Origin: Actinomycetota bacterium
GTDB lineage: Bacteria; Actinomycetota; Humimicrobiia; Humimicrobiales; Humimicrobiaceae
Reading direction: 5' to 3'
Length of the DNA stretch: 10,616 nt
Assembly: GCA_018399435.1 (NCBI GenBank)
Contig: JAGYOJ010000035.1
Location: 1 to 10,616 of the forward strand
In this document: positions 1-6,874 of the stretch, in pieces
How positions within the stretch are numbered: the first letter of the stretch is position 1
Layout: every line of letters starts with the position of its first letter
Program-made: the position numbers and the translations under genes
The notes under the pieces: model-generated
Databases searched by the model: none
What the model was told of the DNA's origin: nothing
What the model saw: only the letters and a program-made list of their open reading frames with translations

Positions 1-32
1 TAAAAAATGTTAATAAAAGTGAGTTAAAAATT

Positions 33-1427
33 ATGACAAAAAACAAGAAAATAATAGTAGTCTCAAACCGGGTGCCTTATAATATTTCCAGGACAAGGTC
101 AGGAATAAAATATAAGAAAAGTGTTGGCGGATTAGTAACAGCGCTGGATCCCATACTCCAAAAGCAGGGAGGTCTCTGGATAGGCTGGAATGGTATGTCG
201 GGAAAAAGCAAGTTTGATGAAAAAATAGTAGAAATGGAAGGCTATAATGTTAAATTTCTAACTTTATCCAAAAAGGATGTAAAAAGATATTACCACGGGT
301 TTTCAAACCGTACACTATGGCCCCTGTTCCATGGCTTCATATTTCAAACCTTCTTTAACTTAAATTACTGGAAATCATATAGAAGAATAAATAATAGGTT
401 TGCAAATGAAGTAATGGAAGAAATAAAGGGAAATGAAATAATCTGGATACAGGATTATCATCTAACATTGATGCCAGCTATAATTAGAAGCAAGAGCCCG
501 AAAAATAAGATATTATATTTTCTTCATATACCATTTCCATGCAATGAGATTTTTAGGGTATTGCCATGGAGCAGACAAATCCTTGAAGGTTTGCTAGGCT
601 GTGATGTAGTAGGGTTTCAAACTAAAAGGGACTCACAAAATTTTTTATATAGCTGCAAACAGGAGCTAGGGCTTCATGTTGACTATAATGGTGATTTAGT
701 TAATTATAATGGAAGAAAAGTAAAAGTAAAAAGTTTTCCTATTTCCATAGATTTCGAAAAATTTAATAAAATCGCAAAACAAAGTTTAATAAAGAAGGTT
801 TTTAGCGAATTTAATGCTTTTGAAAATGTTAAATTAATTATTAGTGTAGAGCGCCTGGATTATACTAAAGGGATAAAAGAAAGATTGTATTCGATACAAA
901 GATTTTTTAAAAAGTATCCAGAATACAAAAAAAAGGTAATTTTTGTCCAAATTTCTGTACCCAGCAGAACAAAAATAAGGGAGTATATACAATTTAAAAG
1001 GGAAATAGATGAACTTGTTGGAAATATAAACGGACAATTTGCAGATGAATTATGGTCACCAATAAATTATATATATAAAACTATACCCCAGGAAAAATTA
1101 ATATCTTACTATAAGGCATCGGATATATGCTTAGTAACCCCCTTGCGTGATGGAATGAATTTAATAGCAAAAGAATATGTAAGTTCAAATCCTGAAGGGG
1201 ATGGGGTTTTGGTATTAAGCAGATTTGCCGGCTCTGCAGAGGAAATGAGCGAAAATTCCATAATGGTAAATCCGTTTGACTTTGAAGGCGTTGCAGATGG
1301 GATAAAAGAGGCATTAGAGATGCCAAAAAATGAGAGAAAAAAGAATATTTTTGCTTTAAGGGAAATAATAAGGAAAAAAAATATATATAATTGGTCAAAA
1401 AACTTTCTTAAATTTGCATCGGAGTGA
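33..1427 (+). CDS. otsA: Trehalose-6-phosphate synthase (GT20 family)
   Basis: This enzyme transfers glucose from a nucleotide sugar (UDP- or ADP-glucose) to glucose-6-phosphate, giving trehalose-6-phosphate in the cytoplasm. At 464 aa it has the usual full length for bacterial OtsA (about 450-480). Visible family motifs are the N-terminal VSNRVP (10-15), the VGGL glycine loop (31-34), WIGWNG (49-54), QDYHLTLMP (140-148), FLHIPFP (163-169), the donor-site segment SVERLDYTKGI (271-281, with Arg274 and Lys279) and LRDGMNLIAKE (371-381). The C-terminus ends with the typical W...FL.. pattern, so the synthase domain is complete. The ATG at 33 has only a weak SD (GTGAG, 19-23). The promoter lies outside the window. 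The TGA stop is followed in the same frame by otsB, which suggests coupled translation or a split fusion. Function is highly certain; the preferred donor nucleotide is not. Confidence 0.96.
   Translation: MTKNKKIIVVSNRVPYNISRTRSGIKYKKSVGGLVTALDPILQKQGGLWIGWNGMSGKSKFDEKIVEMEGYNVKFLTLSKKDVKRYYHGFSNRTLWPLFHGFIFQTFFNLNYWKSYRRINNRFANEVMEEIKGNEIIWIQDYHLTLMPAIIRSKSPKNKILYFLHIPFPCNEIFRVLPWSRQILEGLLGCDVVGFQTKRDSQNFLYSCKQELGLHVDYNGDLVNYNGRKVKVKSFPISIDFEKFNKIAKQSLIKKVFSEFNAFENVKLIISVERLDYTKGIKERLYSIQRFFKKYPEYKKKVIFVQISVPSRTKIREYIQFKREIDELVGNINGQFADELWSPINYIYKTIPQEKLISYYKASDICLVTPLRDGMNLIAKEYVSSNPEGDGVLVLSRFAGSAEEMSENSIMVNPFDFEGVADGIKEALEMPKNERKKNIFALREIIRKKNIYNWSKNFLKFASE
1421..1424 (+). promoter_or_regulatory. 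Ribosome binding site favouring an ATC start for otsB
   Basis: GGAG lies inside the last codons of otsA, 9 nt before an ATC codon at 1434. No ATG, GTG or TTG occurs in the otsB frame between the otsA stop and position 1524. This is therefore the best-placed initiation signal that keeps the whole phosphatase domain. That it works as an RBS is an inference. Confidence 0.5.
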
Positions 1428-1433
1428 TATACA

Positions 1434-2222
1434 ATCAAATATTTATTTGATGATTTAGAATATATAAATAAACATCTTAAAAAATTTAGTAAAGTTTTTT
1501 TATTCCTGGATTACGATGGAACCTTGGTTGGCATCAAAAAAAAGCCCCAGGACGCAAAACCTTCTAAAAGAACAAAAAGCCTGGTTAAAAAACTTGTAAA
1601 GAAAAAAAACATCATAACCATACTAGTGTCTGGCAGGCCTATTATAGACTTATTAAATTTTTTTAAAGGTATTGGCAATGACATTAATTTAATAGGAAGC
1701 CATGGTGCTGAAATAAAATATAAAGGTGAGAAGCCTTATATCTTAGAATCTGTTAAAAAGATAATAAAAAAGCTAAGAAAAATAAGAGATGAGATAGAGC
1801 TTATTTTAAAGGATTTTCCTTGTTTTTATATTGAAGACAAGAAAGTTTCATTTGCCATACATTACAGGAATTGCCCAAAGGAATATTTAGGTAATTTGGC
1901 TAAAATAAGAAATGCAATAAGGGAATATGAGAAAAAATTGCCTATCAATATCATAGAAGGCAAAAAAGTTATTGAGGTAAAGCCAGCCAATATAGACAAG
2001 GGCAGAGCAGTAAATGGCTTCAAAGATAAATATGGTTTAAGTAATGAAATCACCATATGCATTGGCGATGACGTAACTGATGAGCACATGTTTGAAAGTA
2101 ATAAAGAGGGCTTAAATATAAAAGTAATTAATAAAAATATAAAAACCAATGCCAGCTATTATATAAAAAATGTAGCAGAGGTACAAAAATTTTTAGAAGG
2201 CATTAACCAAGCATTTCAATAA
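1434..2222 (+). CDS. otsB: Trehalose-6-phosphate phosphatase, HAD superfamily, with a probable non-canonical ATC start
   Basis: This enzyme removes phosphate from trehalose-6-phosphate to give trehalose. Counting ATC as residue 1 gives 262 aa, normal for OtsB. HAD motif I is DYDGT at 26-30 (nucleophile Asp26, acid/base Asp28). Motif II is the Ser of VSGRP at 66, followed by GSHGAE (88-93), the motif III Lys in IDKGRA (Lys189) and motif IV GDDVTDE (211-217). The substrate-lid (cap) segment lies between motifs II and III. The first standard start codon, TTG at 1524, falls after the catalytic DYDGT and would give a dead protein, so it is rejected. The frame is open back to the otsA TGA (1425-1427), and the residues before DYDGT resemble the linker of fused TPS-TPP enzymes. 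Alternatives to ATC initiation are TGA readthrough, a recent stop mutation in a fusion, or a base error where ATG was meant. The 3' end overlaps the opposing gene. Confidence 0.85.
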   Translation: MKYLFDDLEYINKHLKKFSKVFLFLDYDGTLVGIKKKPQDAKPSKRTKSLVKKLVKKKNIITILVSGRPIIDLLNFFKGIGNDINLIGSHGAEIKYKGEKPYILESVKKIIKKLRKIRDEIELILKDFPCFYIEDKKVSFAIHYRNCPKEYLGNLAKIRNAIREYEKKLPINIIEGKKVIEVKPANIDKGRAVNGFKDKYGLSNEITICIGDDVTDEHMFESNKEGLNIKVINKNIKTNASYYIKNVAEVQKFLEGINQAFQ

Positions 2223-3462
2223 AACCTTGTATCCTGGTTCTGAATTGGCCTTTAGAATAATTATTTTTATCTACACAGTCGCCATCTAAAACAAGTGTAG
2301 GTATGTTTCTATTTTTTAAAGAATCCTTTATTATTCTGGCGCCGGCATTGTTTTGCCTGCAACCCCAATGTGAAAAAATGATTGCAGCATCTATTTTATA
2401 CTCTTCTGCCATTTTATGTATTGTTTTTATCCTATTATCAATGGGGCCTCTGAGGTAGTGGGAAAGCATCTTTTTTGCCAGGCTTCTAAATGGCCTAGAG
2501 GGATCAAGCTCAGGCCAATAAACATAGTTAATTTCTTCAAAGGCTACCCTGCAATTGCCCTCTTGCATTAACTTAAAAATATCATTGCTATAGTAAGGCT
2601 TTAAATGAAGCCATAATATTTTTTTATGTTGGATGTTTTCTTTCTTCCCAATATATTTTTTTAGCTCTTTGTACATATTTTTATAAAGGATAACTGCATC
2701 TTTTGTCCCAGCCAGGCCATGGAAAGGGAGTATAAAATTTAAGCCATTATAATTAGGGGGGTAAGCTGTAAGGTCTTTTCTAATATCATTTGCTTTTTTT
2801 GCCCAGTGCCTGAATTTATTAGAATTTTTTATAATATTTTTAAATTTATTTAAGTCTAAATCCTTGCCGGTTTTTTTTGCAATATCATAACATACTTCTT
2901 TTATTTGTCTGGAGAGGTAGTCTATGGATTTATTGCTATAATCATAAGGGACATCAATAAGGTAAAAATTATTTTCAATATTATATTTCTTAGAATAAAT
3001 ATAGAAAGATTTTTGTGCAGCATCGCATGCTAGGTTGGTGCAAATTATAAACTTTGGTTTGGGGAATAAATCCATTTCTACTGCCCCGGAAGCGCTTCTA
3101 TGAAAGGTGCATAAATCTTGTGAATACCAGTTTTTTGTTGCCGCGGCCAGGGTTTTATCAGCAATTCCCATCCCAGCCGTAAAGCCAGCAAGAACTTCAG
3201 GGAGAAATGGCGAAAGGCCAAGGCTGTAAAACATTTCATAAGGCAAAAATAATGAGCCATAAGCAACCTGGCTTTTTTTAGAATAGGCTTTATAAAAACT
3301 TTTTATGCTGACTGAATTTAAATGTTTATCAGATACTGATTTAAGGGTTCTGGTAAAAAGATATAGCACAGGCTTTTTAGCCGCTAAAGCTAAAATTTTT
3401 CCTATAAATTTGCGGTTTAAATTTTGTTTTATTTTTTCTTTTAAAGTGTCTTTAAAACTCAT
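2203..3462 (-). CDS. 2-hydroxyacyl-CoA dehydratase / benzoyl-CoA reductase-like subunit (HgdB/BcrC family), 419 aa
   Basis: This looks like an oxygen-sensitive iron-sulfur protein of the family that includes 2-hydroxyglutaryl-CoA and phenyllactyl-CoA dehydratases. Family marks are ICTNLACDAAQKS (140-152), SHWGCRQNNAG (364-374) and the C-terminal GQFRTRIQGFIEML (405-418). Cys118, Cys146 and Cys368 fall where the family places its three [4Fe-4S] ligands; Cys141, Cys304 and Cys396 are extra. The early Cys seen in the partner subunit is absent here (YGSLFLPYE, 68-76). An N-terminal Lys-rich extension of about 60 residues precedes the domain. The start ATG overlaps the stop of the upstream subunit in an ATGA (3459-3462), so translation is coupled. 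The 3' end overlaps otsB by 20 bp on the other strand. Family membership is fairly sure; the substrate is unknown. No activator ATPase (HgdC/BcrA-D type) is nearby. Confidence 0.82.
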   Translation of the reverse strand: MSFKDTLKEKIKQNLNRKFIGKILALAAKKPVLYLFTRTLKSVSDKHLNSVSIKSFYKAYSKKSQVAYGSLFLPYEMFYSLGLSPFLPEVLAGFTAGMGIADKTLAAATKNWYSQDLCTFHRSASGAVEMDLFPKPKFIICTNLACDAAQKSFYIYSKKYNIENNFYLIDVPYDYSNKSIDYLSRQIKEVCYDIAKKTGKDLDLNKFKNIIKNSNKFRHWAKKANDIRKDLTAYPPNYNGLNFILPFHGLAGTKDAVILYKNMYKELKKYIGKKENIQHKKILWLHLKPYYSNDIFKLMQEGNCRVAFEEINYVYWPELDPSRPFRSLAKKMLSHYLRGPIDNRIKTIHKMAEEYKIDAAIIFSHWGCRQNNAGARIIKDSLKNRNIPTLVLDGDCVDKNNYSKGQFRTRIQGFIEMLG

Positions 3463-4517
3463 GTATAAATCATCTCTAAAAATGCCTGTATCCTGGTTTT
3501 TACCTGGCCTTCAGAAAAATTATTGTATTCAATCTCTAAATACAGGGAAGGCTTTCCAATATCTTTTAACTCTTCTTTTAAAAGGGGATAAAAATATAGG
3601 GTATTATCACAAAATTTAAGTGATATATAAATAATTCCATCAATTTTATATTTTTTAATATTTTCCTTTATTTCAGTTATTTTATTCCCAAGATTTGCTA
3701 TTCTCATGCAGGCTGATTTATAAAGGTATCTTTTTGCTATGGAGCCCAAGGGCTTATTGCCATTTTCTACAAGACCTTCAAAGTAGCGGTTAGCGCTGCA
3801 GGTATCCTGGTAAGAAAGAGTTAAATCGAGTTCAGAAAATAATTTCCATAGCCTGTCCTCATTTATGAAATTTCCAATTAAAAGTATATTTGGTTTTTTA
3901 GGTTTAGCTACATTTTTAATGGAATCAATATAATTAGACAATTCTTCTACAAATAAATAGGGATCAGACAGTGTTGAAATTTTTATAATGCTGTTATATG
4001 TGTCTATATCAATAATTGAATTTCTATACATATTGTTTAATTTTATTAAACCTTCTCTTTTTTTATTTATAATTTCTATAGAATTTTTAATTCTTTCATT
4101 GGTTATTTTTTTATTTCCTAGACTATTTAAAAAGTCAATTAAATTATTTAAATTGAACTCAAAATAATTAACGGAACTAATATTTTGATTTTTGGGAACA
4201 TCCAGCATAAAGACAGGTATACTTGAATATTTTTTGCAAGTATCATAAAGCCTTCTCATGCCATCACAAGAATTAGTAAAAATAATTGATTTAAGGTGTG
4301 TATCATTGTTTAGTATGCTTTCCCAGCTAGATTTTAAATAAGGGCAAAAATTAATTGGAAAGAACCCTTCCGCCCTATTATAGTCTTTAGATCCATAAAT
4401 CCTAAAGGGCGTAAATCCTGCAGATAAGATTAGCTCCTCTGGCGTGTAAGTGCACAGCCAGCCAATATAATTATTATTATCTGTAGACCTTTTAAAGTAT
4501 TTTTTAATTTTCTCCAT
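3459..4517 (-). CDS. 2-hydroxyacyl-CoA dehydratase / benzoyl-CoA reductase-like subunit (HgdB family), 352 aa
   Basis: This is a second, divergent member of the same family as the gene that follows it, and it is probably its heterodimer partner. Visible marks are GWLCTYTPEELILSAGF (19-35), the usual N-terminal signature, then NFCPY (Cys58), TNSCDGMRRLYD (Cys84), SLKFCDNT (Cys303) and the C-terminal GQVKTRIQAFLEMI (337-350). Cys58, Cys84 and Cys303 have nearly the same spacing as Cys118, Cys146 and Cys368 of the partner, consistent with one [4Fe-4S] cluster per subunit. Cys22 is an additional conserved-type position. The ATG at 4517 lies inside the end of the lipoprotein gene (14-bp overlap) with no clear SD, so it depends on coupled translation. 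The protein is cytoplasmic, with no signal peptide. Possible roles are an acyl-CoA dehydratase, an aromatic-ring reductase or a double-cubane-type reductase; the sequence does not decide between them. Confidence 0.82.
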   Translation of the reverse strand: MEKIKKYFKRSTDNNNYIGWLCTYTPEELILSAGFTPFRIYGSKDYNRAEGFFPINFCPYLKSSWESILNNDTHLKSIIFTNSCDGMRRLYDTCKKYSSIPVFMLDVPKNQNISSVNYFEFNLNNLIDFLNSLGNKKITNERIKNSIEIINKKREGLIKLNNMYRNSIIDIDTYNSIIKISTLSDPYLFVEELSNYIDSIKNVAKPKKPNILLIGNFINEDRLWKLFSELDLTLSYQDTCSANRYFEGLVENGNKPLGSIAKRYLYKSACMRIANLGNKITEIKENIKKYKIDGIIYISLKFCDNTLYFYPLLKEELKDIGKPSLYLEIEYNNFSEGQVKTRIQAFLEMIYT

Positions 4518-5025
4518 ATATTATTTCAGGGTTTCTTTCAAATTTTTCAGCTATGCCTATATGTCCCCAGAAATCTTCTATATTTTTACCTTCTATAATC
4601 CCGCTGCTCTTGCCCATAACTGTAATTTTTACCTCTTTTATTTTTTCAAACTGGGTTAAAGTATTGACTATGGAATAAATGGCAAGTCTTTCAGTGGCAG
4701 AGCTATGGGGAATGCTCTGGTCTGTAATAATTTCTTGGCTAAAATCAACTATAGCTGTAGCGTTTTCAATATTTACAGAATTTACTTTAACAGTATCTGG
4801 CAAGACAGGAAAAAGATCTTCGATTGCCGGCCCTTTTATAAGTTCCTGGATAGCATTTCTATAAAGCTCATTACTGCCTATTTTTCTGGATTCTTCAACT
4901 AAGTAAAAGTTATTTTCAACTTCTTGCGCAAAATACAAATTAATTTCTTGCTTGCACCCGGTAACTACAATAGAAACAAATATTAAGGTGATTAAAATTA
5001 TACTAAAAATTATTTTATTTTTCAT
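4504..5025 (-). CDS. Lipoprotein with GerMN domain
   Basis: A 173-aa exported lipoprotein. A Lys-containing start and a hydrophobic stretch (5-21) lead to the lipobox VTGC (21-24), with Cys24 as the predicted lipidation site. The rest (about 45-155) matches the GerMN domain pattern: ELYRNAIQELIKGP, a short hydrophobic strand ending TAIVDFSQEI, then ATERLAIYSIVNTLTQF and a strand with VKITVMG. GerMN domains occur in spore germination/sporulation proteins (GerM) and in envelope lipoproteins of bacteria that do not sporulate, so it does not prove sporulation. The ATG at 5025 was preferred over the GTG at 5034 because AGGTG (5032-5036) then sits 6 nt upstream as an SD, and because the signal peptide starts cleanly with MKNK. 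It is the first gene of the minus-strand operon and overlaps the next gene by 14 bp. Confidence 0.82.
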   Translation of the reverse strand: MKNKIIFSIILITLIFVSIVVTGCKQEINLYFAQEVENNFYLVEESRKIGSNELYRNAIQELIKGPAIEDLFPVLPDTVKVNSVNIENATAIVDFSQEIITDQSIPHSSATERLAIYSIVNTLTQFEKIKEVKITVMGKSSGIIEGKNIEDFWGHIGIAEKFERNPEIIYGEN

Positions 5026-5091
5026 AATAAACACCTACCCTTAAATTCGATACTAGTAAATATTAAAATAAAACTTCCTTTTTGTATAGGA

Positions 5092-5119
5092 TTGAAAATT
5101 AATTATTACAAAATTTAAT
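5092..5119 (+). promoter_or_regulatory. Candidate promoter for the NAD-salvage operon
   Basis: TTGAAA (5092-5097) and TTTAAT (5114-5119), with a 16-nt spacer, lie in the divergent gap between the lipoprotein gene and pncA. The gap is very AT-rich, so chance matches are likely. I found no convincing matching promoter for the minus strand and no clear operator palindrome in this gap. Confidence 0.3.
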
Positions 5120-5173
5120 TGCTAGATGTTATTATTGTTTATGCTTATTAACTTTATTAAGATAGGAGCTATT

Positions 5174-5689
5174 ATGGGTGATGCTTTGATAATAATTGAC
5201 ATGTTAAATGATTTTGTTAGAAAAGACGCCCCCCTTTATGTTCCTAATATTGAAACTATTATCGTTCCCATAAAAAGAGAAATTGAAAAAGCAAAAACCA
5301 ATAATAATCCTGTAATTTATTTATGTGACAGCCACGAGCCTAATGATAAGGAATTTGATAAATTTCCCCCACATGCAATTAGAAATACTGAAGGCGCTAA
5401 GGTAATTGATGAGCTTAGGCCTAAGGGTAGTGATATAATAATTAAAAAGGAAACATTTTTGGGCTTCTATAACACTAAAATGGGTGATATTTTAAATAAA
5501 ATGTCAATAGGCAAGTTAACCATTACAGGATGCGTAACCAATATCTGTGTTTTTTATTTGGCTGTAGAAGCGGTATCCAGGGGATATGCAGTAGATGTAG
5601 TTAAGGATGCAGTAATAGGATTAAATAAAAAAGACCATAATTGGGCATTAAGCCAGATGAAAAGTGTATTAAAAGCAAATATAGTTTAA
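5174..5689 (+). CDS. pncA: Nicotinamidase (isochorismatase-like cysteine hydrolase)
   Basis: This enzyme hydrolyses nicotinamide to nicotinate and ammonia, the first step of Preiss-Handler NAD salvage. The 171-aa protein starts MGDALIIIDMLNDF. Catalytic-triad candidates are Asp9, Lys92 (KETFLGF) and Cys125 in TGCVTNICV. The metal-site pattern is DSH (Asp52, His54) with His67 in FPPHAIRNTEGA, which resembles nicotinamidases more than generic isochorismatase homologues. The start at 5174 is chosen because GGAG at 5165-5168 gives a 5-nt spacer. The longer reading frame from 5126 would add a hydrophobic 16-residue leader with no support. pncB follows after 10 nt, which strongly supports the nicotinamidase role. 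It is slightly short for the family, but no key element appears missing. Confidence 0.88.
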   Translation: MGDALIIIDMLNDFVRKDAPLYVPNIETIIVPIKREIEKAKTNNNPVIYLCDSHEPNDKEFDKFPPHAIRNTEGAKVIDELRPKGSDIIIKKETFLGFYNTKMGDILNKMSIGKLTITGCVTNICVFYLAVEAVSRGYAVDVVKDAVIGLNKKDHNWALSQMKSVLKANIV

Positions 5690-5699
5690 AGGGGCAAAT

Positions 5700-6866
5700 A
5701 TGTTTTATATTGCTAATGAGGGGCAGATAAAAGATGGCCTAGTTACGGATGTATATTTTAATAGGTCTGAAAAAATATTAAAAAGATTAGGCAAGGACGT
5801 ATATGTAAAAGCTGAAATATTTTTAAAAAATTTTCCAAACAATTACCAGTGGGGTGTTTTTGCCGGCGTGGAAGAAAGTATTAATTTATTGAAAAATGGC
5901 AAAAATATTTCTGTGAAGGGTATGCCTGAAGGGACTATATTTAAAGAATATGAGCCTGTTATGCTTATTGAGGGCAAATACTTGGATTTTGGAGTTTATG
6001 AAACCTCTATTTTGGGGTTCTTGTGCCAATCCAGCGGAATTGCTACTAAGGCAGCAAGATGTAAATTAGCGGCAGGAGACAATCCTGTTTATAGTTTTGG
6101 GGCCAGAAGAGTGCACCCAGCCATTACTCCCATGGTTGAAAGATGTGCGTATATAGGGGGCGCAGATGGGGTATCAACTGTTTTAGGGGCAGAAACAATA
6201 GGCAAGGAACCTGTTGGCACTATGCCACATGCATTAATACTGATAATTGGTGATACTGTGGAAGCCACGAAGGCTTTTAATGAAATTATTAAGCCAAAAG
6301 TAAATAGAATATCTCTAATTGATACTTTTAATGATGAGAAGTTTGAAGCAATTAGGATTAGCAAAGCTTTAGGCAAAGACCTTTTTGGAATCAGGTTAGA
6401 TACGCCAGGTTCAAGAAGGGGGGATTTTAAAAAAATTTTAGAGGAAGTAAGATGGGAGCTTGATATAAGGGGTTTTAATGATGTCAAGCTAGTGGTTAGC
6501 GGTGGCTTAGATGAAGAAGATATCCTGGACCTAAATTATATTGTAGATTCATATGGGATTGGAACAGCAATTTCAGGGGCAAGGGTAATGGATTTTGCAT
6601 TAGACATAGTGGAAATAGAAGGCGAGAAAGTTGCAAAAAGAGGAAAAATGTCTGGTGCTAAAAAGGTTTTAAGGTGCCAAAATTGTTTTAACCATAAAGT
6701 TGTGTTGGAAGACGATAGCAATAGCTATACCTGTCCTAATTGCGGAAGCAAATTTGGGGAATTATTTGTTGATATGATTAAAGATAAAAAAGTTGTCTAT
6801 GATTTTCCTGAAGCAGAAAATATAAGGGAAAAAGTATTGCAACAGTTTAAATATGTAGAATTATAG
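5700..6866 (+). CDS. pncB: Nicotinate phosphoribosyltransferase with C-terminal zinc ribbon
   Basis: This enzyme converts nicotinate and PRPP (with ATP) to nicotinate mononucleotide, so it uses the product of the preceding gene. At 388 aa it is of the shorter type related to the Thermoplasma/archaeal-like enzymes. Marks are GLVTDVYF (13-20), FGARRVHPA (133-141), LGAETIGKEPVGTMPHAL (162-179, with His177 at the expected phosphohistidine position), IRLDTPGS (231-238), VVSGGLDEEDI (265-275) and GIGTAI (286-291). A four-cysteine zinc-ribbon-like module follows, CQNC (326-329) and CPNC (345-348), a feature known from this enzyme subgroup. AAAGGGG about 5 nt upstream serves as SD for the ATG. The stop overlaps the next gene's SD. 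Confidence 0.93.
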   Translation: MFYIANEGQIKDGLVTDVYFNRSEKILKRLGKDVYVKAEIFLKNFPNNYQWGVFAGVEESINLLKNGKNISVKGMPEGTIFKEYEPVMLIEGKYLDFGVYETSILGFLCQSSGIATKAARCKLAAGDNPVYSFGARRVHPAITPMVERCAYIGGADGVSTVLGAETIGKEPVGTMPHALILIIGDTVEATKAFNEIIKPKVNRISLIDTFNDEKFEAIRISKALGKDLFGIRLDTPGSRRGDFKKILEEVRWELDIRGFNDVKLVVSGGLDEEDILDLNYIVDSYGIGTAISGARVMDFALDIVEIEGEKVAKRGKMSGAKKVLRCQNCFNHKVVLEDDSNSYTCPNCGSKFGELFVDMIKDKKVVYDFPEAENIREKVLQQFKYVEL

Positions 6867-6874
6867 GAGGATGA

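Noticed and set aside
1425..1427. Genome-wide TGA recoding
   Set aside because: TGA also ends rpsF and the 352-aa dehydratase-like gene at natural C-termini, so TGA is a normal stop here.
1109..1438. Minus-strand reading frames inside otsA (109 and 105 codons)
   Set aside because: They lie opposite the conserved OtsA C-terminal half and show low-complexity Phe/Leu/Ser products typical of antisense to AT-rich genes.
1524..2222. TTG 1524 as the otsB start
   Set aside because: It removes the DYDGT nucleophile motif, whose codons are intact directly upstream in the same frame.
3305..3619. Plus-strand reading frame of 104 codons opposite the dehydratase-like genes
   Set aside because: Its product has no recognisable pattern, and it is a shadow of two well-supported minus-strand genes.
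5026..5034. GTG 5034 as the lipoprotein start
   Set aside because: The GTG lies within the SD AGGTG that serves the ATG at 5025, and MKNK is a typical signal-peptide start.
5126..5173. ATG 5126 as pncA start, giving a hydrophobic leader
   Set aside because: The ATG at 5174 has GGAG at a 5-nt spacing and matches the usual nicotinamidase N-terminus; the leader would put a cytoplasmic enzyme in the membrane.
6871..6873. ATG directly after AGGAGG as phosphatase start
   Set aside because: It has zero spacing from the SD and is out of frame with the RHG-motif protein, which starts at 6875.
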